Origin: Bacillus sp. FJAT-14578
Lineage (GTDB): Bacteria; Bacillota; Bacilli; Bacillales; Bacillaceae_H
Direction: 5' to 3'
Assembly: GCF_000504165.1 (NCBI RefSeq)
Contig: NZ_AYSE01000001.1
Location: 62,001 to 126,000, forward strand
DNA length: 64,000 nucleotides
Below, in pieces: positions 33,229 to 42,291 of the stretch; the stretch's first letter is position 1, and each line of letters opens with the position of its first letter. The translations under genes were made by a program, and so were the position numbers. The notes under the pieces were generated by a model. That model searched no databases, was not told where the DNA came from, and saw only the letters and a list, made by a program, of their open reading frames with translations.

Positions 33229-35382
33229 TTCCAGAGATAGTAAAATCGCATCCCCGCTCTTGGACACTTTTACATTGGCGTATTTCGCCTTTTCTTCAAG
33301 CTCCCGTCCGGTTCCTTCGCTCACGAAATAATTTTCAATTCCGTATTCGATTTGGCCGTCCCCTTTATAGCGACCGGTAATCCAGACATCCGCTTTTGAT
33401 GAAGAACCTTCTTCCGCTCTCCCTTTCACGAAGGACCCATTATATTCATAAATCCCATCTTCATTCTGAACCAAACCGACAGACACTTTTTCATTCATAT
33501 TCGGCTCCGGTTCCAGCTCTAACACAGAAATCGAGTACCGAAGGATTACATAATCCCCTTGCAGTAATGATCTTGGATCGACAGGCTGCAATTCAAGCCG
33601 AACGGATTCCCCCTTGGCAAGAAGCGCTTCGCTTTTTCCGACTTGAACACCCACGATAGTGAGCTGGAGAATAATCACTGCCAGGACCGGGAGCCATTTC
33701 CCGCGGACAAAGCTAACCGGCGTGTTCTCATTGGCCTGAAAACGATCGTACCATTTTGTGATCCACAACAGAATGAAACCGATGAGCAAGAACGTAATCG
33801 ATTTATGCAGCAGGCCCCAAAGCAAATCATAATATTTATACACGACATAAGCGAACCAAAACACCAACCCGACCCGGTACTCGAACGGCCGATGCTTCTT
33901 TAATGCATAAAATACCACAAACGTTGTCAAGACAAAGTAAAGAGCGTTCACCGTATAATAAACGAAAGGGGCATTTTCATGTAAAAACGTCAAGGTGAAA
34001 AAAGCGAGAAAGCCGTACACACAACTGTTATGATAGACGGCGACTCCCCACTCCCTTTGAGAGAAACGACCGATGACGAATAAGACGACATTCAATATGA
34101 GCAGAAGAAAGGTTGTTCCTTCCATCGTCATCCCTTCCTCCAATAATGAAGAAAACAAGGTCATCATGGCCGCAAAATAAGTGACGTATCCCATGCTTTT
34201 ACTTGAATAAAGGAAAAAGACGGCTCCCAATACGCCTATAAACAGAACAGAAAAAGCAATATGGGAAAAAATCGCGGACGGAATGCCGATTAAATACCCC
34301 GTCAACAGAAGCGTGTGGCGTATTACTGTATCCCATTTTGGTTTGATGACGGCCGGTATAATGAATGCGAAGACCGCCAATATCATCATCACATAATACG
34401 GGACTTCCCCAATGATGAGGAACAAGATTCCTGCTATCGAACTGGCTCCCATTACAGATCCAATGCCAGCTATCACCCCAATGAATATTCGTTTGATCCA
34501 TGAATTCCCTTTTAAGCGGCCACCCCACTTACTTAACATCCACACAGCCGCTCCGACCAACATAATCGGAAAGAAAAACGTCAACAAAAAGACGTATTCA
34601 GATCCGACAAAAATGAGAAAGGTGATGAATTTAATGATCAAAAACACCGTCATCGCAATTCCTAATAGAAGAGTCGATGCTTTTTGCTCTTCTTTTTTAA
34701 GATCGTACCAAAACCAACCGGTGAGCACAGCGATGTAAACGACGCTCATAACGGATGGAAATAACTCAAACCATTCCCCTGTTGATAAAAAGAGCATCAT
34801 CGCATGAAAGACGATAAATGCTAAAAAAGACAGAGCCTTTGAACGAAATACCTCTTTTTCAATAAGCCCAAATAAAAGGATATTCACGAACGCAACACCT
34901 AAAAAGAAGCTTCTATACCAGTACTCATCCGCCATTTGGAACCCCGATGACGGAAATAAAAACAACCATGCGCTTAAGTGGATCAGTCCATATGTCAAAA
35001 TGTAAAACGGCTGATAGTTCGTTATAAATGAAAATAACAAGGCTGGGATCGCCCACACTGCAAACAGCATAAAGCTATCAGCATGGGAATTATAAATTTG
35101 CCCGAGTAAAGCCACACCGACACCAAACGTAATACAGCCGGCAAATAAAAACAGCTCGCTTACAAACGGTCGACGTTTAAACACTTTCGTTAATACGAAA
35201 GAGCTTCCATAGAATAATACGAGCAAACCGATGCTGAGGCTAATTTTTCCCCACTTATCAAACCCGGCCCAATTGGCAGCAAAAAAATAAATAATGGCTG
35301 CCAGAATCAACGACAGCCCCGCTACATAGCCAAGCTGGACGGAACGCTCCTTCATCTTACTCGATTGAATGTTTTCCCCCAT
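33226..35382 (-). CDS. DUF2157 membrane protein fused to GDYXXLXY domain
   Basis: A large membrane protein, 718 aa, with about 18-20 hydrophobic helices from residue 20 to about 540. The N-terminal part (SVQLGYVAGLSLILAAIIYF) matches DUF2157. The C-terminal soluble part carries LLQGDYVILRYSISVLE, the eponymous GDYxxLxY motif of a separate family often encoded by an adjacent gene; here both are fused. Function unknown; envelope localisation is clear. The ATG at 35382 has GGAG eight bases upstream; the frame extends to 35409. Confidence 0.8.
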   Translation of the reverse strand: MGENIQSSKMKERSVQLGYVAGLSLILAAIIYFFAANWAGFDKWGKISLSIGLLVLFYGSSFVLTKVFKRRPFVSELFLFAGCITFGVGVALLGQIYNSHADSFMLFAVWAIPALLFSFITNYQPFYILTYGLIHLSAWLFLFPSSGFQMADEYWYRSFFLGVAFVNILLFGLIEKEVFRSKALSFLAFIVFHAMMLFLSTGEWFELFPSVMSVVYIAVLTGWFWYDLKKEEQKASTLLLGIAMTVFLIIKFITFLIFVGSEYVFLLTFFFPIMLVGAAVWMLSKWGGRLKGNSWIKRIFIGVIAGIGSVMGASSIAGILFLIIGEVPYYVMMILAVFAFIIPAVIKPKWDTVIRHTLLLTGYLIGIPSAIFSHIAFSVLFIGVLGAVFFLYSSKSMGYVTYFAAMMTLFSSLLEEGMTMEGTTFLLLILNVVLFVIGRFSQREWGVAVYHNSCVYGFLAFFTLTFLHENAPFVYYTVNALYFVLTTFVVFYALKKHRPFEYRVGLVFWFAYVVYKYYDLLWGLLHKSITFLLIGFILLWITKWYDRFQANENTPVSFVRGKWLPVLAVIILQLTIVGVQVGKSEALLAKGESVRLELQPVDPRSLLQGDYVILRYSISVLELEPEPNMNEKVSVGLVQNEDGIYEYNGSFVKGRAEEGSSSKADVWITGRYKGDGQIEYGIENYFVSEGTGRELEEKAKYANVKVSKSGDAILLSLE

Positions 35383-35604
35383 CTCCTCATCTCCAGTCAT
35401 GCCATTCAACTTATAAAACTTTTCTATATTTTACCACAAATACCACTTTGCCAACGCTGCTCTTCTTCCTATTTTTACGTTTCTTTATTCTGTTCCACCT
35501 CTTTTTTTAGCAATTTCTTTTCTAATAGCAAAGTCCTGACAATGTATAGGAAAAATGTAAATATCAGATAATACGAGAGATTTTACAGATAAAGGGGAAA
35601 TCGT

Positions 35605-35784
35605 ATGGCACAAAATAACAGAAAAAAAACTGTAAATACTTCAGACACTGCCGGCGTTGAACAGCCTTTAATGTCAACAGGCACGACTGAACCTGGCTTC
35701 GATTGGGATGCAGGTAGAACTAAACTGACCGCCAAACCTAAAATCGGAGAAACATTAGTTGGTGAAGACAACACTAAAAAATGA
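35605..35784 (+). CDS. Small hypothetical protein
   Basis: 59 aa, MAQNNRKKTVNTSDTAGVEQ start, a Thr/Gly-rich centre (GFDWDAGRTK) and a polar end. AAAGGGGAAA precedes the ATG. No signal peptide or membrane segment; low complexity and soluble, reminiscent of small spore or stress proteins, but not recognised. A repeat of the GC-rich family follows immediately. Confidence 0.5.
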   Translation: MAQNNRKKTVNTSDTAGVEQPLMSTGTTEPGFDWDAGRTKLTAKPKIGETLVGEDNTKK

Positions 35785-35830
35785 AAGGCTGTTTTCGCAA
35801 ACTTTGTTGCTACCTAACAAGTAGTGGGGA

Positions 35831-35962
35831 TTGGTTGATTTCCGCTCCAGGTCGCTCGCTTTCCGCGGGGCGTGCGGTGAGCCTCCTCGGCTTACAGCCT
35901 GTGGGGTCTCACCTGTCCCGCTGCTCCCGCAGGAGTCTCGCACCTTCTGCTCCAACCAACCT
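35831..35962 (+). repeat. GC-rich interspersed repeat B
   Basis: About 130 bases, markedly more GC-rich than surroundings: TTGATTTCCGCTCCAGG, CGCTTTCCGCGGGGCG, GTGAGCCTCCTCGGCTTACA, GTGGGGTCTCACCTGTCCCG, CTCCCGCAGGAGTCTCGC. The ends GGTTG and CAACC are complementary, giving a long folded structure with internal hairpins. Nearly identical elements occur in many Bacillus genomes by recall. Confidence 0.7.
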
Positions 35963-36078
35963 TAAACGGTTATCTTTCAAGAAACCTATCTAAAAACAAC
36001 TATCTTTTAGAAAAGAACCAAATGAAAAAAACCTGGCATTATACTCTGCCAGGTCTTATTTATATCTGTATTTCACGG

Positions 36079-36279
36079 AACTTTTTCCGTTTGAAGCACA
36101 CGGACGTGCAAATGAAGCCGTGGAGATTGACGTCGTGTTTTTTAGGCTTCGTTCTTTTATTGTCTAGTTGCGGCTCCTAGTCTTTCGGTCGTTTCACTTC
36201 TGCCCATGAAACCAAAAAGCGGTTTCTTGGTCAGAAGTGCCAACGCCTCTCAAGCCTAAACAGTCGCCTCCGCTTTTCC
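36079..36279 (+). repeat. GC-rich interspersed repeat C, third copy
   Basis: Shares GAAGCACACGGACGTGCAAATGAAGCCGT, TTTAGGCTTCGTTC, TTGTC-AG-TGCGGCTCCTAG (split words) and the terminal CAGTCGCCTCCGCTTTTCC with the copies at 24918-25283. The inner part differs (GAAACCAAAAAGCGGTTTC dyad). It ends exactly at the stop of a small minus-strand gene, as the CAP-gene copy does. Confidence 0.65.
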
Positions 36280-36420
36280 TTATTCCCCATTCGCTCCGCT
36301 TTGGGTAACTTTGCGGATGTGTTTATCTTCAAAATTGCGGGCGCGAAGATCTGCCACTTTGTCGTCTATGACCTTTGATTGGTCGACTTCTTTTGATGGA
36401 TCATTTTTAGGATGAGTCAT
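36280..36420 (-). CDS. Small hypothetical protein
   Basis: 46 aa, highly charged: MTHPKNDPSKEVDQSKVIDD start, then KVADLRARNFEDKHIRKV. AAAGGAGATG lies before the ATG. No hydrophobic segment. Not recognised; charged, Lys/Asp-rich small proteins of this kind are common in spores. The stop is directly joined by repeat C. Confidence 0.5.
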   Translation of the reverse strand: MTHPKNDPSKEVDQSKVIDDKVADLRARNFEDKHIRKVTQSGANGE

Positions 36421-36479
36421 AATTGTTCATCTCCTTTAGCTGATTTTCAAATTTCTCCTTTAGTGTTGCTTGTGTGATG

Positions 36480-37920
36480 TAAAAATATAATAGACCCTGC
36501 AATTTTTATCATTCTCCGACAGAAGACTCCCACCTCAAGGAACATGCAGGGCGTTAGCCTAGTGAGTAGGTGGGAGATGAATGTCGGTTGGTGATAGCTA
36601 AAATTTCCCTTCTATGATACAATAAGAACATACATTCGGTTTGTAGAGGTGAGGTACAATGTTAGTCAACAAAGCCTATAAGTTCCGTATCTATCCAAAT
36701 CAAAAACAGATTGAACGAATTAATAAAACCATAGGTTGTTCACGATTTGTGTTTAACTTCTTTTTAGGAAAACAGAAAGGTAAAGATGCCTATTGGTCTA
36801 TTGTGGAAGAAATGGCACAAAACGGTCAGTTTCCAACAAACAATTGGAAAGGCAAGTGCCTCAACAAATTCGAAGCCGTTAAAGCTGTTGCTGAATTAAA
36901 GCACCACTATCCTTTTTTAAAAGAAGTGGATAGTATTGCTTTACAAAAGTCAGTAGAAAATTTAGCGGATTCTTTCAATCGATACTATAAAAAGCAAAAT
37001 AAATATCCACGCTTTAAATCGAAAAAGAATCCTGTTCAGTCTTATACAACCAAGCACACAAACGGAAATATTGTCATCATAGACCACTATATTAAACTTC
37101 CTAAACTTGGGCTTGTTCGTTTTGCCAAAAGCCGTGAAGTAGAAGGAAGGATTCTAAACACTACAATTAGACGGAATCCTTCTGGGAAATACTTTGTTTC
37201 TATCGGAACGGAAGCAGAAGTATCGGAACTGCCTAAAACGCAATCGGCTATTGGTATTGATGTCGGTCTTAAAGATTTCGTCATTCTTTCAGATGGAACC
37301 ACTTACTCAAATCCTAGATTCTTCCGTACCTTAGAAGAAAAACTAGGAAAGGCACAACGAATCATGAGCAGACGGACGGTTGGCGGGGCGAATTGGTACA
37401 AAGCTAAAATGAAAGTCGCACGTATCCATGAAAAAATCACAAACACAAGAAAGGATTACTTACACAAACTATCCACCGGGATTGTCAAAAACCACGACAT
37501 CATCGGCATGGAAGATTTGTTCGTATCGAACATGTTAAAAAATCATCATCTCGCCAAATCCATTAGTGAGGTGTCATGGTCAGAGTTTAAAACGATGATT
37601 GAATATAAGACGAAATGGTACGGAAAAACCATCGTTACAGTCGCGAGAAACTTTCCTTCCAGCCAGCTTTGTTCGTGCTGCGGCTACCAAAACAAAGACG
37701 TTAAACATCTCGGATTACGTGAATGGCATTGCCCCAAATGCCACACCCACCATGATCGGGATATTAATGCAGGAATCAATCTTAAAAACGAAGCGATAAG
37801 ACTTCTAACCGCAGGGACTGCGGGGTTAGCCTAATTAATAACTGGTGGATACATCGGTGTTCTTAGGAATCTCCCGCTTCAAACAGACCGTAAGTTCGTT
37901 AAGCGGTGAGTAGTTCAAAT
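36480..37920 (+). mobile_element. IS200/IS605-group element carrying only tnpB (IS1341-type)
   Basis: Contains a single intact tnpB and no Y1 transposase tnpA. The left side has a stem CTCCCACCT/AGGTGGGAG (36527-36576); the right side has CTCCCGCTT/AAGCGGTGAG (37871-37910) followed by TAGTTCAA. Such subterminal hairpins are what IS605-type ends look like. Outer borders are approximate. It probably moves, if at all, with a TnpA supplied in trans. Confidence 0.75.
36659..37834 (+). CDS. tnpB: TnpB RNA-guided endonuclease
   Basis: 391 aa, full length. N-terminal wedge/REC-like part ([20 protein letters not shown]), then a RuvC nuclease with all three acidic residues: Asp201 ([10 protein letters not shown]), Glu285 (IIGMEDLFV) and Asp368 (HDRDINAG). 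The four-Cys zinc ribbon C338-x2-C341 / C358-x2-C361 lies between RuvC II and III. By family knowledge TnpB is a compact RNA-guided DNA nuclease whose guide comes from the element's 3' end. The start ATG follows AGGTGAGG. Nothing looks broken. Confidence 0.93.
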   Translation: MLVNKAYKFRIYPNQKQIERINKTIGCSRFVFNFFLGKQKGKDAYWSIVEEMAQNGQFPTNNWKGKCLNKFEAVKAVAELKHHYPFLKEVDSIALQKSVENLADSFNRYYKKQNKYPRFKSKKNPVQSYTTKHTNGNIVIIDHYIKLPKLGLVRFAKSREVEGRILNTTIRRNPSGKYFVSIGTEAEVSELPKTQSAIGIDVGLKDFVILSDGTTYSNPRFFRTLEEKLGKAQRIMSRRTVGGANWYKAKMKVARIHEKITNTRKDYLHKLSTGIVKNHDIIGMEDLFVSNMLKNHHLAKSISEVSWSEFKTMIEYKTKWYGKTIVTVARNFPSSQLCSCCGYQNKDVKHLGLREWHCPKCHTHHDRDINAGINLKNEAIRLLTAGTAGLA

Positions 37921-37935
37921 CTTCTTATCCGAAAC
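37835..37935 (+). ncRNA. Probable omega/reRNA 3' scaffold and guide junction
   Basis: In TnpB elements the guide RNA scaffold overlaps the tnpB 3' end and the right end, with the guide reading out into the flank. Here the right-end hairpin 37871-37910 and the words GGTGAGTAGTTCAA mark the likely scaffold end; the flanking guide would begin near 37917. Boundaries are inferred. Confidence 0.45.
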
Positions 37936-38031
37936 ATGCTTCACATGAAATTCTCAAAAAAGTGAATAAAATGAACATTATGTAGATATACTAATTGTTA
38001 CAATAACTATAATGCATGAGGAGACATACAT

Positions 38032-38148
38032 ATGAAAATCAGATGCGCCATTTGCAAACTGCCAAAGGATCTTCAAGAAAAAGAAAAAGGACAGAATTAC
38101 TGTACCGATTGCTTTGATGTGATCACGAAAGATTATCGACTCAAGTAA
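38032..38148 (+). CDS. Small putative zinc-ribbon protein
   Basis: 38 aa: MKIRCAICKLPKDLQ start, two CxxC knuckles (CAIC at 5-8, CTDC at 27-30) and a basic end. GAGGAG lies ten bases before the ATG. Size and Cys spacing indicate a single zinc-binding treble-clef-like or ribbon unit. Function unknown. It follows the TnpB element but is probably host. Confidence 0.5.
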   Translation: MKIRCAICKLPKDLQEKEKGQNYCTDCFDVITKDYRLK

Positions 38149-38204
38149 TCACGACGCTCGCTGTCGACTGATTCATTTTTTCCTCTTCTGAATATCCTCG
38201 CTAT

Positions 38205-38390
38205 TAAGAAAAACGCAAGCGCCTTGGTCAAAGAAGGCCGACTAAGATCGCCACGTCCTGTGGCAACGTCGGCATGACCCACATCCTGTGGGCCCAAAGA
38301 AATAGGGATTGACCCATAAGGCGCTTTTTGCCTTATGAGGGCAATCATTTTTTCCGCAGCGAGCTAGGCGCTGAAGTTAGACACTATTCC
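38205..38390 (-). repeat. GC-rich interspersed repeat C, fourth copy, inverted
   Basis: The reverse complement of this segment matches 25130-25283: AGCGCCTAGCTCGCTG, TGCCCTCATAAGGCAAAAAG, ATCCCTATTTCTTTGGG, CATGCCGACGTTGCCACAGG, TAGTCGGCCTTCTTTG. It lies downstream of helD on the same strand. Confidence 0.7.
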
Positions 38391-38464
38391 CCTCATTTCT
38401 GTACCTGCAAGAAAGGCAAAGAGATGATTACGAATCCATCTTTTCGCCTTTTTGTATTAGGGCA

Positions 38465-40825
38465 TTATGTTGCATCGTTTTCCTCCACGACATATGTACC
38501 AGGTACCGACGCTGCCACAAATGGACTTTTTCCTCCTATAAAATACAGCTGCAATTCATGCATTGCTCTTGTACAGGCTGTATAAAATAGTTTGCGTTCA
38601 TTTTCTCTGCTGTACCGGTCATAAGAAGCATCATATATGATGACGGCATCAAATTCGATCCCTTTGGCTAAATAAGAAGGAAGAATCGAAATATCCCGTT
38701 CAAAAGAAGTCGTCTCTTTTCGAATCAGACGAAGCGGTAGATCATCCTTCATCGCTTCATAAGCTTCCCGAGATTCTTGCGCCGTTTTGCATATAACGGC
38801 AATCGTTTCATGGCCGGCTGTTTTTAATTGACGGATACGCTCGACAATCTTTTGGTGAAGCTCCCGCTTATCTAACGCCTCTGTGACAATCGGCTTCCTC
38901 CCGTTCCGGTTAAAAGGCTCGATTTTATCTCCACCGCTAATAAACTGGCGGGTGAATTCAACAATCTGTTTCGTTGAACGATAGCTGCGATTGAGCACAA
39001 TCATCTCTTTTTTCTCTGACTCATATAAGGAAAATAGATTGCCGAGTCCGTCATTGTCAGCGTGTGCAAAAATTCCCTGGTTCAAATCTCCGAGCACAGT
39101 CCATCTGCTATAAGGAAATAACTGTTTCATGAAAGCAAATTGAAATGGTGAATAATCCTGTGCTTCATCAACAAATACATGTTTGACAGATGTATTGGTC
39201 AAGCGTCCCTCTATCTTTTCCTTTAAATAGAGGTAAGGAGTCGCATCTTCATAAAATAATTCCCCTTCCCCCAGTTTTTCTAACGTTTGCGAGCAAATCA
39301 TCTCCCAATGGTCCGGCCGGCCGATTCGTGTAAAAAAGCGCGAAAAATCATCGTTTTTTGCAAACAGCTGGCCGTAAACAGACGGCAGATCAATGAACCG
39401 AAGCTCCTTAATTCGGCGGCGCAGCGGCTTGAAGCGTTTTTGAACGATTATGGCCGCAAGTAATTCTTGCTCGCGCCGAAAATCATCAAACGTATTTTCT
39501 GTAAAACGCCTTTTGCGCATCAATTGTTTATAGGCACGCAAATAGTCTTCTTTGCTCATGAGTTGTGCTTCATCTTCCACCCAAGGCTCATGACGTTCAG
39601 CCTTCTCCCGAATTTTCAGCTCACCAAGCAACCATTCTGCCACCATGGCCAGACGGTTTGGAATCGATAAAGAAGCATCCAAACTATAAAACCTTTCTTT
39701 TATCTTCTCTCCTGACACCAATACTTTCTTGCGGAATACAATGTCCTTAAATATTAATCCTTCTTGACCGAGAAAGTTCGCATACGCATCCATGACTTCC
39801 ATATATTCGATGCCCGCCTTATAGCGGATTCCTTCAATGCGGGCTTTATATCCCGGCTCGCTCATTGCAGTCAAGACATATTCCATTTGCGCGAAAGGGT
39901 CCTCCAGATGAAATATTTGACCGAGACGGTGCTCTAAATAGGATTGGAATGTTGTTTGCTGCATGTTTTCTTCCCCTAATTCAGGCAAAACCGTCGACAC
40001 ATAGCTGTTGAACATTGGATTGGGAGAAAAAAGCACGACGTTTTCCGCCTTCAGCGTTCCACGGTATCGGTAAAGCAAATAAGCGACCCGTTGAAGGGCA
40101 GCAGACGTTTTCCCGCTCCCGGCGGCTCCCTGAACAATAAGAAGACGGCTTCGTTCATTTCGAATAATTTCATTTTGCTCCTTTTGAATCGTGCCGACAA
40201 TACTCTTCATCTGATTATCTGCCTGTTTTCCGAGCACCTCCTGAAGCAGTTCGTCTCCAATCGTCACGCCGGTATCAAACAAACTTCGGATACAGCCTTC
40301 CCGAATGATAAACTGGCGTTTTAGCTCCATCTCACCCGAAATGGAACCTTCAGGCGTATCGTACACTGCACGGCCGGGCGAATAATCATAATACAAACTT
40401 GATATCGGCGCCCTCCAATCGTAGACAAGAAACTGTTCATCATGTGCATCCAATAAAGAAGAAGTACCGATATAAATGGCCTCTGTATTCTCTTCCCCGT
40501 CTTCAGTGAAATCGATTCTCCCGAAATAAGGGGACCATTTCAGTTTTTCCAACGCTTGAAGCTGTTTATCGGCTTGCCGATAGCTCCGCTCTCTTTCTGA
40601 CAGCAGTTCTGCCTGTTGCTTGATGCTCACATATGTTTCTGTTGCTTCATCCGCATTATCTACATTGACTGTTACATCATTCCAGAAATGTTTACGAATG
40701 TCCACAACATCTCCTTTGAGGGTGCTGACATTTTCACCGAGTCGTTCCATTCGCCGATCAATCTCTTTCACTACTTGATTCACACGCTGTTGTTCGTTCT
40801 GTCTCTCCTGATCTGAAATGCTCAT
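38465..40825 (-). CDS. helD: HelD-like UvrD-family helicase (RNA polymerase recycling)
   Basis: A superfamily-1 ATPase, 786 aa, that in Bacillus binds core RNA polymerase and removes it from stalled complexes (family knowledge). The coiled N-terminal arm (about 1-130, Glu/Arg-rich) precedes the ATPase; Walker A is VQGAAGSGKTSAALQR, Walker B VFVDEAQDYSP, motif III GDLNQGI, and late motifs include YDRYSRENERKLFYTACTRA. Start chosen at MSISDQERQ (40825), preceded by GGGAGTG; the upstream frame extension runs through a perfect inverted repeat and is not plausible coding. Length agrees with B. subtilis HelD (about 775 aa). Confidence 0.9.
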   Translation of the reverse strand: MSISDQERQNEQQRVNQVVKEIDRRMERLGENVSTLKGDVVDIRKHFWNDVTVNVDNADEATETYVSIKQQAELLSERERSYRQADKQLQALEKLKWSPYFGRIDFTEDGEENTEAIYIGTSSLLDAHDEQFLVYDWRAPISSLYYDYSPGRAVYDTPEGSISGEMELKRQFIIREGCIRSLFDTGVTIGDELLQEVLGKQADNQMKSIVGTIQKEQNEIIRNERSRLLIVQGAAGSGKTSAALQRVAYLLYRYRGTLKAENVVLFSPNPMFNSYVSTVLPELGEENMQQTTFQSYLEHRLGQIFHLEDPFAQMEYVLTAMSEPGYKARIEGIRYKAGIEYMEVMDAYANFLGQEGLIFKDIVFRKKVLVSGEKIKERFYSLDASLSIPNRLAMVAEWLLGELKIREKAERHEPWVEDEAQLMSKEDYLRAYKQLMRKRRFTENTFDDFRREQELLAAIIVQKRFKPLRRRIKELRFIDLPSVYGQLFAKNDDFSRFFTRIGRPDHWEMICSQTLEKLGEGELFYEDATPYLYLKEKIEGRLTNTSVKHVFVDEAQDYSPFQFAFMKQLFPYSRWTVLGDLNQGIFAHADNDGLGNLFSLYESEKKEMIVLNRSYRSTKQIVEFTRQFISGGDKIEPFNRNGRKPIVTEALDKRELHQKIVERIRQLKTAGHETIAVICKTAQESREAYEAMKDDLPLRLIRKETTSFERDISILPSYLAKGIEFDAVIIYDASYDRYSRENERKLFYTACTRAMHELQLYFIGGKSPFVAASVPGTYVVEENDAT

Positions 40826-40852
40826 TGTGTCACTCCCGTCTATTAAGTAACC

Positions 40853-40899
40853 TTTCCTCGGAAATGATTCATCCACAAAATGAATCATTTCCGAGGAAA
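40853..40899. other. Perfect 20-bp inverted repeat in the helD leader
   Basis: Arms TTTCCTCGGAAATGATTCAT and its complement with a seven-base loop. It ends 28 bases upstream of the helD start. No T-run, so more likely an operator or a stable 5'-UTR hairpin than a terminator. Confidence 0.6.
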
Positions 40900-40903
40900 A
40901 TAT

Positions 40904-41048
40904 TTGACAACGAAATGAATTTATGATAAAATTATATTGATTAAATAAATTTATTATGATTAAATGGTAATCCTTTTTATTTTACCATTTCATAGAAATT
41001 ATTTCAATATACATACCTTACCGGAAGCGTTTACACGTTTCCGTTTTT
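40904..41048 (+). ncRNA. Candidate small RNA between helD and the L,D-transpeptidase
   Basis: Plus-strand promoter TTGACA (40904-40909), 17-base spacer, TAAAAT (40927-40932). About 110 bases later an intrinsic terminator occurs: GGAAGCG/CGTTTCC followed by six T (41043-41048). Between is a second hairpin, AAATGGTAA/TTTACCATTT (about 40964-40990). Both neighbouring genes are on the minus strand, so this promoter and terminator serve neither. Confidence 0.4.
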
Positions 41049-41069
41049 TGTTTTATCACTGATCTACTT

Positions 41070-42131
41070 CTATCCTGCCCACGTATACGTCTGATTGGGA
41101 TCCTTCTCTTTCACCTGATCATCTTGTTCATATAATTGCTTGTTTCTCTCTTGTTCGGTTTCACCGAAAGGAAAGATTTCGTCTGCCCTTTTTGGCATTT
41201 CTTTAGTTTTTCCGTCATCCCCCATCAGGATTTCAACGGACGTATAAAGCGGAACCATCGCATACAGTTCGACAATATCGTCATTATGCATTCGGATGCA
41301 TCCTTTTGATACATTCTTTCCGACGCTTTTCGGATCATTCGTTCCATGGATTGCGTATTCCGATAATTCCATTCCCCTGCTTCCAAACGGACTTTTCTGC
41401 AGGAGTTCTTCCCATCTATTTGGATTCATCACCTTCTTCTGAATGGCAAAGCGCCCTTCCGGAGTGCTGTTTTTTTCTCCCAGTCCAACTTCATACGTAT
41501 TTAGCGTATATTGTCCCGAAACAAGCCACAATTCATTCCGGTCTTTTATGATATGGATTTCTAAAGGTTGAAATTCAATGGAGTAATTCAAAGATACATT
41601 CGGCATCAATGATTGCTCGACGATTTTTTTCCATTCCATCCCCTTTTGTCCGGAAACAGAAGCAGGCTTGTATACCCATCCTCCTGTACCAGTAAACTTG
41701 TAAACGACATCGTTCGATAACGTAATGGGATCATTCGGCAATTCGGTGAGATAATTTTCCGGAAAGGCTTCAGTAAGTTCTGATAAATGTTGGGGCATAT
41801 AACCTTTTTTGACGGCAAACTGATAAAGGGCACTGCGAATGACCGTCGTCGTTTCCCATACTTCCTGATCCATCGAACGGTGGTGCTGGGATAAAACCTG
41901 AGAAGGGAATCGCACTTTCAACTTTTCATCCGAAAGTGCAGCGGCATATTCATTCATATCCAGTGTATAGAGGCGGCTGTAATCTTCATGAGAGGCCTTT
42001 TTCGCCGGCAAAAGCTCTGGTGCTTGAAAAAGGAAAAAAAGATAGAGGAGAAAAGAAGTAAACATGCCAAGAAAATAAAAGAGGACAGCCAGTACGAAAA
42101 CATCCCCTCGGTTCCACGAACGCTTTTTCAT
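41070..42131 (-). CDS. L,D-transpeptidase (YkuD domain), membrane-anchored
   Basis: A 353-aa cell-wall enzyme that forms L,D cross-links or attaches groups to peptidoglycan. N-terminal anchor about 12-36, an extracellular linker, then a YkuD domain (about 185-310) with HGTNDPKSVGKNVSKGCIRMH, containing the catalytic His and Cys. The tail (about 315-353) is charged. No LysM domain. The ATG follows a weak GAGAG-type site. Single gene. Confidence 0.9.
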   Translation of the reverse strand: MKKRSWNRGDVFVLAVLFYFLGMFTSFLLYLFFLFQAPELLPAKKASHEDYSRLYTLDMNEYAAALSDEKLKVRFPSQVLSQHHRSMDQEVWETTTVIRSALYQFAVKKGYMPQHLSELTEAFPENYLTELPNDPITLSNDVVYKFTGTGGWVYKPASVSGQKGMEWKKIVEQSLMPNVSLNYSIEFQPLEIHIIKDRNELWLVSGQYTLNTYEVGLGEKNSTPEGRFAIQKKVMNPNRWEELLQKSPFGSRGMELSEYAIHGTNDPKSVGKNVSKGCIRMHNDDIVELYAMVPLYTSVEILMGDDGKTKEMPKRADEIFPFGETEQERNKQLYEQDDQVKEKDPNQTYTWAG

Positions 42132-42233
42132 GCCCTATCATCTCTCCCTTTCTGCCGATCTGCTATATGACTAGTATATTTTCAGGCGTACTAATGATGA
42201 CAAGAACTCTATTAATTTGGTTAACTATTCTAC

Positions 42234-42278
42234 AAAAAAAGTGCGCTTCCCGTCATTCGACAGAAATACGCACCTTTT
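42234..42278. terminator. Intrinsic terminator after bdbC
   Basis: AAAAGTGCG/CGCACCTTTT arms with a 23-base loop, 14 bases past the bdbC stop. Confidence 0.65.
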
Positions 42279-42291
42279 AAATGTTTCACTT

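Noticed and set aside
40826..40888. N-terminal extension of HelD from an upstream ATG.
   Set aside because: It would be encoded within a perfect 20-bp inverted repeat, and a better ribosome site precedes MSISDQ.
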